From assembly GCA_019648995.1 (NCBI GenBank), contig BLXT01000588.1, positions 5,165,285 to 5,198,856 of the forward strand: a stretch of DNA of 33,572 bases. Direction: 5' to 3'. The position numbers and the translations under genes were made by a program. The DNA comes from Plakobranchus ocellatus. Lineage: Eukaryota; Mollusca; Gastropoda; Plakobranchidae. The notes beneath the pieces were generated by a model, which made no database searches, was not told where the DNA came from, and saw only the letters and a list, made by a program, of their open reading frames with translations. This document shows, one piece after another, positions 1-11,000 of this stretch (positions are counted from its first letter, which is position 1; the number at the start of each line of letters is the position of its first letter).

Positions 1-1951
1 TTGCATTGTTGATTATAAAATCATTTAAGATTTGATTACATTGAAGCCAACCATTTTCTATCTTACCTGATCAAAAACATAGTCGTCATGATTTCAAAAA
101 AAGTTTCATTTCTTTGTTTTTATTTTTTTTTTAACCTGTTCTGACAACACAATGAAACCATCTGAACAGTTTTATTTCTGGGTTATTTTGCCATAGAAAT
201 CCCTTCAAATAATGGCACTTTAAAAAAAAGGTAGTGAAAACAACTTTATATTAATAGAGATTTGATTTTCCTGAGGTAATAGGACAGTAAACAAGTTTGT
301 ATTGAATTTACAGAAAGTCAATTTTTCTGAGGTTGCAGTCTTAAGAAGGATCAACTATAATCTTACAAAAAGTAAAATTACAATTGCAGTTCTACTCACA
401 CATATTACATATTCACCTCTTCCCTAACTAAATTTTCAAAATCTCTCTCTCTCTCTCTCATCTAAAAAATATCTTTCAAATATCAGCAAGACATAACTGC
501 TGATTCATAATTATTGCAGTGCAGCTATTATAGAATTAAATTCGGGAAAAATATGTACATAAATTCATTTTTAAATTAGTTGTGATAGCTGATGCATGCC
601 TGGTAGGGTAACCTTTTCACTGGTATCTATTTTTTAACTGCCACAAAGTGAACAAAAATTTTGGTTAAGAACAAATTATATTCAAAAACAAATCTTGATG
701 CATTACATGGAGATGAGTGCAGTGTTTCTGTGACTAAAATGAAAAGAGATATTTACTTGTACTCTTCAAATTTTTAATTTTAACCTTCGATTTCGGTTTT
801 TATTTAAAGTCAGTGTAGATCTGCCAACTCAACACATTTAACAGGACTGCTGTACATGAGTTTCATCACTATCAAAATAATAACTTCAGTTGCAGCCAAA
901 AGTAAAGAAATTTATTACTTTCACAACATGATCTAAACAACTCCCATGAAATTTATGTCATGAAATGAAAAATGTGATATGTTTCATCAACTTCGAATTC
1001 TGTTTTTAGAGAGAACTAAGTTTTTCTGCGTGGTCATCATAGAGATAAAATGAAGATGCAAGGTCAATAAAATCACTCCCAGCTCCTTACTCCACAATTT
1101 GTAACTAGCAAAGCTTTTAATATTTTGCGATTGGACCTTAACAGTTGGATGTCACGTTTAAGAAAAAGGCATTCAAAAGTAAATTTTATTATCTCTGCAA
1201 TATTTTTAAAATGTTGAGACTGCTGTGTCTTCCTGTGGAAATTAAATATTTATATCTCGTTTTCATCATTGCAAAGCTAGCACAATGCAGTCTTAGAATG
1301 AATTAATCAAAAAGTGTGTGTGATTTGTGATTCATCTGGATGGACTAGTCTCAAAATAAGTAAATGAGTAAACCTGATGCATGCATAATTTTACCCATAT
1401 GTCTTGCAGATGTTACATATAAATCCTTAAAAGCTTTTAAAACTCCCTTTCAATGTTTGTGCATAAGTCATAGGTCACTTTCAGTGCAGTAGATTAGTGT
1501 GCCTTTTGGAGAAAATCTGTTCCAAGTTATTAAAAGTAAACTTCTCTTTGAAATTCGAAAGTATATTCAGCTTTGATTAGGACAAGGAAGAAAAATTTCA
1601 ATTTCACAGATAAATCTCCTTTTAATCAACATTTTGTCATTGCAATATAATGGAATGTAAATTCAGATGTATCTAAGTAAGGCCTCTAGTGATCAAATGA
1701 AAAAAGAATTACACAGTATTTCAAGAAGAAAGTAATTTATTTATAAACAAAAACTCTTTACTAAGTAATTTGTTGTCAGCTTATTCTTAAAAATACTGCG
1801 GCGGTGTGGTGACTTAATGAAAAAAAAATTTTAACTACAAAGGTGCAATACCTATTTAAAACAGTGCTCAAAATTTAAAATAAAATTCTTGTCATTATAT
1901 GAATTTAGAAGTTGTTCAAATAAACAAATCAATTTTTTTTTCTCTCAACAG
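1..1951. other. Upstream AT-rich sequence, no gene recognised
   Basis: No long ORF, RNA gene, CpG island or TATA/Inr arrangement that I trust. It could be 5' flank, or an intron downstream of a noncoding first exon: a pyrimidine tract ending in AACAG finishes at 1951, just before the coding start. Confidence 0.5.
442..459. repeat. (TC)9 microsatellite
   Basis: Perfect TC dinucleotide run in the upstream region. Confidence 0.9.
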
Positions 1952-1968
1952 AAGTACCAATTCTGGCA

Positions 1969-2067
1969 ATGGCCTTGCAGCATATTGTCCAAATCATTCT
2001 ATTGCAATGCATTGTTGGTATCTTTTGCTTTCCTAGCACTGGGAAGGATGCAACCTGTGGCTATGAG
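1969..2067 (+). CDS. MAN2B1: Exon 1: start codon and signal peptide (residues 1-33)
   Basis: The ATG at 1969 has G at -3 and G at +4. The unspliced frame meets a TAA at 1921 with no earlier ATG. It encodes MALQ followed by a hydrophobic stretch ([16 protein letters not shown]) and a polar PSTGK, a classic secretory signal with cleavage around residues 24-26. It ends in CGYE at a strong GAG|GTGAGT donor, phase 0. CGYE abuts SCNKG in exon 2, giving the CGYE-S-C motif like that of other lysosomal mannosidases. Confidence 0.9.
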
Positions 2068-5000
2068 GTGAGTTCTACACTGTAGGCCTTTAATTGTTTA
2101 TAATGTTTTTTTTCAAAGGTGTTTTAAGGAAAGAAAAATGAGTTTTATGTCATGAACTTAAATTTGACTGTGAAGCATACAAATGTTGAAGAGCTTAAAT
2201 TAATATTGTATATAGATCAGTAAAAAAAATAGCTTTCATTTTTTATACCCGAAGTGTTTTATTTTTTAGCTAAAAAAAAATAAAATGTATAGATCTTTCT
2301 CACTCCATTTCTGGTTATGCTCTCAGTAAATTTTCTGTACATCTTTCATTCTCATAGAGTTGCAATAAGGGAAAACCAGGAATGATAAATGTTCACCTTA
2401 TTCCTCACACTCATGATGATGTTGGGTGGATTATCACTGTTGACCAATACTTTTATAAGCGTAAGTTATTTACCTACATTATTCGCATGCCTTATAATAT
2501 CTTATTTTTTCTGGACAAAAATAGTAATATTCATATGCAAGAAAATAATTTTTTCAGCAAATTTTTTCTCTCCTATGTTCTTACATGCTTAGACATGATA
2601 AAATTTGGTACGTTATTAAAATCATTTATTATTTTTTATGTTAATAATGATTTCAAAATATATCTTCAAGTGATAACACTCATCTTTTTTAAAGAATTCA
2701 AATGCTTTAATACACATCAATTATTTATATTTTTAAAGTTACTATTTTGACTATTAAATCATCTACCAACAGAGGTACAGTGGATTTTGGATGGAGTTGT
2801 GGCTGAACTTAAGGCAGATCCAACTAAAAGATTTATATATGTGGAGCAGGCTTTTTTTACTCGATGGTATAATGAGCAAGATCAAGAGACACAAAATGAC
2901 GTTAAGAAACTTGTCAACGAAGGTGAGCATCTCTCTCTCTCTAATTATTTATGAGGCATTTAAACAATTTTAGACATAAGGTGCTCAGGCCTATTTTAAG
3001 ATATTCAACTGAAAGTGGACCAGCCATTTTTCAGTCAAAATTATTTATTGGGTATTCTGTTTTTCATTAATTTGTAGGTCTAGTAAGGCTCAATAATGAA
3101 TTTTTGCTTCAAAGTATTCCAAAAGATTTTTTTAAACAGTGGCTTAAATTTTTAACAAATAATCTTCTGGTCATGACGTTTTCAACACTACAAGCTTGTG
3201 AAAGCCAACCTGCCAACCTTGTCATATTTGGCATTTTATAATCAAAACTGAGAACACCTAGAATTTCTACATATAGCTTCTTTTGAGGTATAAATTTGTA
3301 GATCTAAATGCCTCCTATACTGCAAGCCAAGAGAAATCAGTGAACAAAGGATCATTTGAGTTAGCAATTATGGGGATTCCCTTAATTCAAGCAAACTGAT
3401 TCTCAGATATCAGCCACATGACATTGCTTGCTTTAAGCAAACATTGTTTGAGATGCTCTAAACTGAGCTCGAAACTCTAATTTAGAGAAAGTCCTTCAAG
3501 AGTATTTGATGGTAGATGGTGAAGAGGAAAAAGTTGAGTTAGATTAAAAGAGGTGGAAGAGAGCATTTTATGTTTGTATGAAACAGTTCAAGGCTGTTAA
3601 GAATAGGCTCTGTGTTAGGCTAACAGCCCATCAGGTAAAAATGCTATGCTATAGAAATATTGGCATTCTCTTTGAATCCCTTGAGAAGCAACACAGTGGC
3701 TTAAACATTAATGGCAGGTACATCTTCTTAAAAAGCCTAGGCCAAATTTGAAAAGAAGCTTTTAATCCGACAGTTGCTGTCTTCTTGACGCATCTTTTGG
3801 GAATTAGAGGATGGAACACCCAGACTATGTACCAGGCTAGGAGTGGCACTGAAGCTTTAAAAAAAATTGCAGGCCAAGAAGTGTATAGAAGAGGACGGTG
3901 GGTGAGGAACAAATGAAAACTCGCAAAACATGGAATTAGCTTTAAAAGCCTGGCACAGAACAGTGTGGAATGGAGAGCAGCTATTGGTGTCCTATGCTTC
4001 ATACAGGGTGATTGATAATGTATGAAGAAATTATCTTGTAATGATCAGGAAACCTGCATCAAAAACTTGATTCTGCAAATAGTTTCAATACTTTGATTAC
4101 TTTTCAGGAATATTTGCTGATTAGACTATTACTTACTTGTTTTGCAAGTTTTTCTTCCAATGTGACAAACTGTTGTTAAGCTTGTTAGTTGTCCATGTAC
4201 CATCCCAATTTGCTGCCAGCTCGGATAAATTTAGACAAGCACTTCAAGTTTAAGAAGTAACTATAATATAAATATTTGTTAGGATGCAGCCCAATCATGA
4301 GCTAAGTTGACAAATTTTTAACCTGGGCAAAAATAAAGGCTTGCTCCAATGCTCCCACATTTTCATTACACTATATATTCATGGATTTGGATGAAACAGA
4401 TGTAAACTTGAGTTACATGGAAATTTTTTAGTGTCATAATAGCTTGTCTCACTCTTTAAATCTACATAATACATTCTTCTGCATGAAAAATTGTACGGTC
4501 AATTAGAAAAATATGAATGGATATGCAGAGCCAAAACCCACTTTAGTTAAATTTCTTAAAATGAAATTACCGTAAGCTTGAATCTCTATAAGAAATAAGT
4601 GGGAAAAGGATATATTCACATATATTGCATTCGTCTGCATGAGAAATTGTTTGGCCAGTGAAAAGAACATGAATGGCTAGGCAGAACTAAAAACCACTTC
4701 ACTGAACCTGTCAATTACTATCTCTAGTGTCTGCCTTTTTTTTTTTTTTACTAATTTTGAGTGCTTCTTTCAAATCTTTATGACACCTATATGTGTAAAT
4801 TCAATATGTTATTTTTTTTCCTTACAGGGCGACTTGAATTTATCTTGGGTGGATGGAGTATGAACGATGAAGCAGCAACGCATTACTCAGCTATCATTGA
4901 CAATCATAAACTTGGTTTTGAGTTTCTTCGCCAAACATTTGGAGAATGTGGCCGCCCAAGAATTGGTTGGCAAATTGATCCATTTGGCCACTCAAGGGAA

Positions 5001-8000
5001 CAAGCCTCTATTTTTGCCCAGGTTAAAAATTTGCAAAGTGTTAACTTTGTTTTGTTCTTTCAATGATTCTTTCATGTGCTTGGAAATATGGTAAAAATGC
5101 TTCAAGATGTGCATGTTTATATGCACACTGCAAAAAAGTCAGGTTGTGTTTTATGGGCCTGCCAACTAGAAAAGAATTCCTTTATTTTTTAAATTAAGTT
5201 TGTATAATATAATAAAGTGTTAGAAGGTGAAACCAAAAAAGGAGCAGATTGATGATAAGCCACTGAAAAATTTTCAAACAAACTTTAATATTACTTCCTC
5301 AATGAGCAAGAGTTTGCTTTTCCCCAAAAAAATGAAAATATGATTCTTGTACTAAACAACTTTAAATTTAAAAAAATTTGCAAATCTAAACAAGAATGAA
5401 GACAAAACCTCATTTACCCAGTTTCACACTTTTATCTTTGTATCCTGTTTCTCTCCTTTTGAGTAACTTAAATTTCCATGCCTGCTTCTTTTAACAGCTC
5501 GTACTTGATATTAAAAGGATGTTTGTCAATTGTTTTTTTCCATATAAGTATCTTATGAAAAGTTACGGTTTTGGTGATGCTCATTAGAATACTTGAAAAT
5601 ATGAAATGAATATGTATTTGACATGCTTATAATATTAATATTCCTACATTTTTTCTTCTCTTTAGTTCGGATTTGATGGCCTATTCTTTGGCAGATTGGA
5701 TTATCAAGACAAAGAGCAGCGAATGAAAAATAAGACTATGGAATTTGTTTGGGAAGCCAGTCCAGATAATTTAGGTGGGCTTTCCTTATTTTGTTTTGAC
5801 TGTTTATTGCTTAATAGACTTTTTTTCCCTTCAGATATCCTATTGTAAGTATATTACAGTAATTTGAAAAGATGGGAAAAAGTGTATGTGAAGGGGAAGA
5901 AAAACAGTAAGGAAAAAAGGAAAAGCAGAATTTACCCGATAAATGACAAAGAAAAAAAAAGAAGAAATAAATGAATATTCCATGAATTGGATGGTTAAGC
6001 TAGATAAATAGAGCTGCCATTCTTTTCAATTAAATCAGTATTTTATCTGGTTTTTCCTAAAAATTTTGGAGTATACCAATCCCCTAATAAAATAGAAGAT
6101 AATACAATTTTTCTTTTTGTTTATTTCATTTGAATTCAGTCAGACTGAGAAGAACAAAGCATATTTTTTACCAACAAACTTTTATACTCCTTTCCATTTG
6201 TGTTTGGAATGTCATTTTCCAGCCCAATTTTCCTAACATCTGGTATAGGTCTAGTACAGATAGATCATGCGTAGGGACAAACAGACATGCCTACCATTCC
6301 GGAAATTCCGGATTCGTTCCTGAATTCTACCAGAAAATGATCTGCGTTCCGGAAATCCGCATTTTTATGACAAAATCCTGAATTTCGCCGATTTGTGATT
6401 GGTCATACTCTCAGAAAAAAACCTAGTCTAGATTTAGTGGTGCTTCTCTGCATATATAACGCGAGAATATTAAAGGACTTGAAGAGAAAAAAATAACGAC
6501 GTTAACACTGGGACAAACTTTTGAAACTCATTAAATGCATGGCGCTCTTTGCTAGACCTTTTTTCATAACACCGAGCATGCATCTAGCAGACTAAAGAGG
6601 GGTTTGGGTGGTTTGGGGCAAACCTATTGGTGCAGTGTATCTATGGACGAACATCCAACAAAGGCTTACCATCACTGACTGTTGTCCCGTCGACGGTCGG
6701 TCATTCACGCTGTGACGTCACACACCTGGACTAGGGTTTTTTTTCAACAGACATATCTTTGCGAGGAAAGCAAATACGAAAATTCTGACGGCAAATTTGA
6801 AATCAGCGACCTCGAATTAAGGAAATCATCGCGGCAGAATTTCAATTTTAATGAAAATAAAGAATTTTGGGATAATTTTCCCGTTTTAAATTTGTCAACT
6901 GTACTATTGAAAGTCAACTTTATTATCGAGACTACCTATAGGCGTCTTATACCTAGAGAAGTTATAAACCCAGCATTGAACTTAGGCTCGGTGCGAGACT
7001 GTCTCATTGATGCTAGGCTCTTGCCATTGCCAGTCCCACGATAATACTATGACAGAACTAATATAATACAATCAGGCCTGCGTATCTTGGATAAGTCTAA
7101 ATCTCTTCAAAATGACTGAAAAGAAATTGCTCTACACAGAAGCTCCAATCCGCAAAAGTCGACAGCATTGTATTCGAAAAGAATGCGTCAAGGCTAGGCA
7201 TTCCGCATTTTAGGGATAGAATAGGGAAATGTTCAATGGAATTTTCTGTTTGAGAAACGTTAATAAAATTGAATTCCAATGGTAACATTGATATAAGTGA
7301 CTATAAGTTAAGCAAGACGGAGGCTAAATGTTAAGCAGTTGGCTTAGTGTTAGGAACTGATATCCTCTACACTCTCCCACGTCCTAAAGGTACACCACTA
7401 TGCACGGCCGTTTCTTCTGGGACATTGAGTTATTTTTGGGATAGGTATCAGATTACCATTTGGAGACGGTCCCCCAGTCCTACCAGAGCCTTAATGAGCT
7501 TTGGTCACGGATGAGCGCACTCATGAGGAAAGGTGGATAATTTTTTTAAAAACTTGTATAATTTTAATTGATTTAAACATCAAATAACTAATTTCACATT
7601 GATGCTAAAATTTTCTAACAAAGACCTGGTAAAAATTTTGCAAAAGATCTTTCATCCAATACTAAATACAACATTGTAGCATTTAAAATAAAACACTTTT
7701 TTTGTCTGTCTAAATATGCACATGAAATGCGAATAAAAATGATAATAAATTAATTTAAAAAATCATTGTAAGTCTCCAAAACAATCAAATGAAAATCGAA
7801 AACTGTACATAATAAGGAAAAAACCCCAGCTTTTTTAAACTGAAAATTTTCGTAAGTTGCCATAGATAAATATTTTGCTACAAAGCAACAAAGATCGACA
7901 CCATAAATAAAATTGATTTCAAGTCTGTAAACTACAATATAATGTATGTTTCTTTAACTCAAGAGCCCTATATTGTAAATATCAGGTTTAGAAAAATAGG

Positions 8001-11000
8001 TTAAAATGATTTCATAAAACTCTTCAATTATTCTTCAATGTGAAGTGTTTAATCTAAATAATATCAGGAAACATTTTTTTAGAAGATGTAGATTACTACA
8101 AGAAAGGCACACCCATCTTCTTGAATAGGTGGGATTTAACATTTTGATAGTAAGAAAATTGAATGAAGGTTCTATTTTTCCTCTTCACCTGAAACATTTT
8201 CAATGAAAATGTAGGGGAAGCGCTGAGTAAGATTTTTTTGAGAATGCTCTAAGTGATAGAAAATGCAGTATCACATGTTCAATACTTTATAATAGAAGGT
8301 TAGAGATTTCTGCCTAAAATTAAAAAACAAAACAAACTATTTCGATCATAATAGATTATTTGATTTACTTTAGTAAGTTCATTGGTGGATAATACAAGGT
8401 AGTGTTCATATACAGGCGGCCAAAACAATTTGCATATGAATTCAAAACAGAAGCAATGAAGACTTTTTAGGTATATAGGAGAGAGCAGAAGTCTAAATTT
8501 TGACATAGCATCCCATAACTTTGCAATTTTTTTTAAAACTATCTAAGGCAAACACACAATATAAACTGCATTCAATTTGTCTATTTCTGCTGAATAAAGT
8601 GATGTTTTCAGACAATTTTTAGGTTGTTCGGGTGGGAAGTTATAAAAACTTTAAGAAGACAATAATAATTTTATAACAGTTGAAAAAAATCGAGTTACTT
8701 ATGCAAATGATATAAAATAACAACTTTCCTTCAAGATATAAAAAAAATTCTTTGACAGGGATGAAGTATGAAAATCGCTCTCACAAAATGCTTTGTCATA
8801 AAAACTATTTAGATGTTTATGCTTTTGAAAAATGCAATTAAACAAGTAGATTAAACTGAAAATTTAAGCCCATTTAAAGTGGCTAAACAGGAGAGAACGC
8901 TTGACTGCACATGACTGAACAGCAATTAGAGAGTGTATCAGGCATGAAAAATGTAACCTGAGAAGAGTCAACCAGCAAGCCTGCACACAAACTAAATGTC
9001 CCCACTGGAAGAGAGAAGAAACAGCCGTGTATGATTGTTTGGAGCTTAGTTGAATTGAGTGGGTTTTTGTTTTTTTTTGTTTTGTTTTTGTTTAATCAGC
9101 GTCAGTTCCTGTCATATTCAGGTTTGTTCCGCATTTTTATATAATGTTTCGCATTTTTGCCCTTTATGTTCTTCAAAAAATTTTTCAAGGGCAGGCATGT
9201 CTGGACAAATGTTTTCTTTTGTGTCATACCAGTCAAAAACCAATTGCACATTTGGTCTTGTCTTGTATCGGACTCAATTAATCTATTTCTCACCATAATA
9301 TTTTGGATGCTCAATATTAGTTTCTTCAACCTCCACATCTCCTTACAAGTTTTCTTTTCCCTCTGGCTGCATTTTTTATGTAAAAGCTCCAATTCAACGA
9401 TGACTTTTGAAATATAAGACAAGTGATGCAAAGAACCTGTGTCCCTTTATATGTTATTTAATCGTTATATGTGATATGAAAAGTTGAAAAGCATTCTAAC
9501 TTTGTATGCATTTTTGGAAGTCTTGCCAAATATATAGCAAGTTGGAAACTCATCAGTGCCTCTAGCTCTTGCTATATTTAAATCTGTAGGAAAAGGATAA
9601 TTCACAATGTAGACGTTAAGATTGAAAAAAGTTCTGAAAAATGAGCAGTCAAATTAAATCTGCTAAACAAAAGTCAAGGTGAAATGCAGTCAGGAGCCTT
9701 GAATTGCCTCCTCTTTAAGGCAAGAAACACACAAACTTATTTGAGACTCCTTTCTTAGAAGTGAGTGACTCAAAATGAAATGATTTATTTTGGCTAAATA
9801 GACTGCTTAGAGATGTACGAATTTAGATGTAAATAGGTTTTGTTGTTATAGTTCAAGAGTTCTAGGCCTACATTATAAATGTATAGTTTGGAATTTAGAC
9901 TAGATCCTAGCTAGCTTTTATTTTTACGCTATGTCAAGAATTGAAAATATATGATTATTGATTACATTAGTTCTGAATCCCCAATGACTGTGCCATAATG
10001 TCAGTAGTCTGATGCTTTTTGCACAAATATCTCACATTTTTGGACAAATCTTCCAATTGTCTGTTATGGTAGTGGCAGATCTGGGTCAAGAAATTCAGAA
10101 CATCATAACTGTGTCTTTTCATTGTACTCAGAAACATAATGTGAAATAAATTTTGGCTATTCTAAAGTAAATATTTTGTCTTACTCTTCTCAGTTAAAGT
10201 TGAAGAAATTGCATTTTATTTTAAAATTAATTCATACTTTCTTTGACTCCAATAAAATTTCATGTTTCTGTATATTGTTTATTTCTTCGTATACACATAG
10301 TTTTTTTTTTTTTTTTTGCATCATTTTGTTTTTAAGAAATTCCAGGCCATTTAAGTGTATTGCATATTATTAAGCATTAACTTTTGTGGGTTTTTTTTAG
10401 CAAAAGTGTTTGAAAATAAATTGTGATTGATGTCCATTGCAATCCTCAACATTTTTTTAGGTCCTAAAGCAAACTTGTTTACTGGGGTGTTACCCAATGG
10501 CTACAACCCTCCTAAAGGATTCTGTTTTGACATCACTTGTTTCAATTTTAACCCCATGATAAAGGTAAAATTAATTTACTCTCTAGGAAAGTCTTTCTGT
10601 TTTTCTCCTGTTGTAATTGGATTTTTTTCTTCACAAGCTGCTGACTGTTTCTAAAGTCTTTGCATGATTTTCCTTTTTTCTTTTGCTTGTTCCTTTGGAA
10701 GTGGCATGAGAGGTTTTTTTAAATTTTTCCTTGTTTAAAGCGCATAATATTCAGTTCTTAGCTGCTTAGCTGTTTTATGGTTTTATCCATGTTGCATAAT
10801 CACACTATACTGAGATGCGAGTCGAATGCTTTCTGTGTTGCTTATGCAGCTAGCAAGACAGATTTCAACTTTCACGAAAAAGAAACTTAGTTTTTTGTAT
10901 TGCATTTGTAATTTGTCCTTTTCTCTAAAATGGTGAGAGTATAAAAAAATATTTTGAGGAAAGAAAACTTCCAAATCAGAATTTAGTATCTGCTACATGG

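Larger units (their letters stand above)
2923..4827. other. Intron 3
   Basis: AT-rich, with a moderately GC-richer patch at about 3480-4010 that may be an old retroelement fragment, and a diverged duplication at about 4470-4705. No ORF here is credible as a gene. Confidence 0.85.
5775..10460. other. Intron 5, longest intron
   Basis: 4.7 kb when exon 6a is used; 6.1 kb to exon 6b. Mostly AT-rich with no features. The exception is an island of more balanced composition at about 6240-7540. ORFs at 8300-9431 on both strands are AT-rich chance frames. Confidence 0.85.

Noticed and set aside
2382..2750. 122-codon plus-strand ORF
   Set aside because: Only its beginning (to 2460) is coding; the rest is intron 2 read through past a GTAAGT donor and has no mannosidase similarity.
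3649..4002. 117-codon minus-strand ORF
   Set aside because: No recognisable motif and no splice context; it lies opposite the possible retroelement relic and looks like chance.
9059..9431. Overlapping ORFs on both strands
   Set aside because: Low-complexity F/C/S-rich or K/N-rich frames typical of AT-rich intron; no start context or homology recognised.
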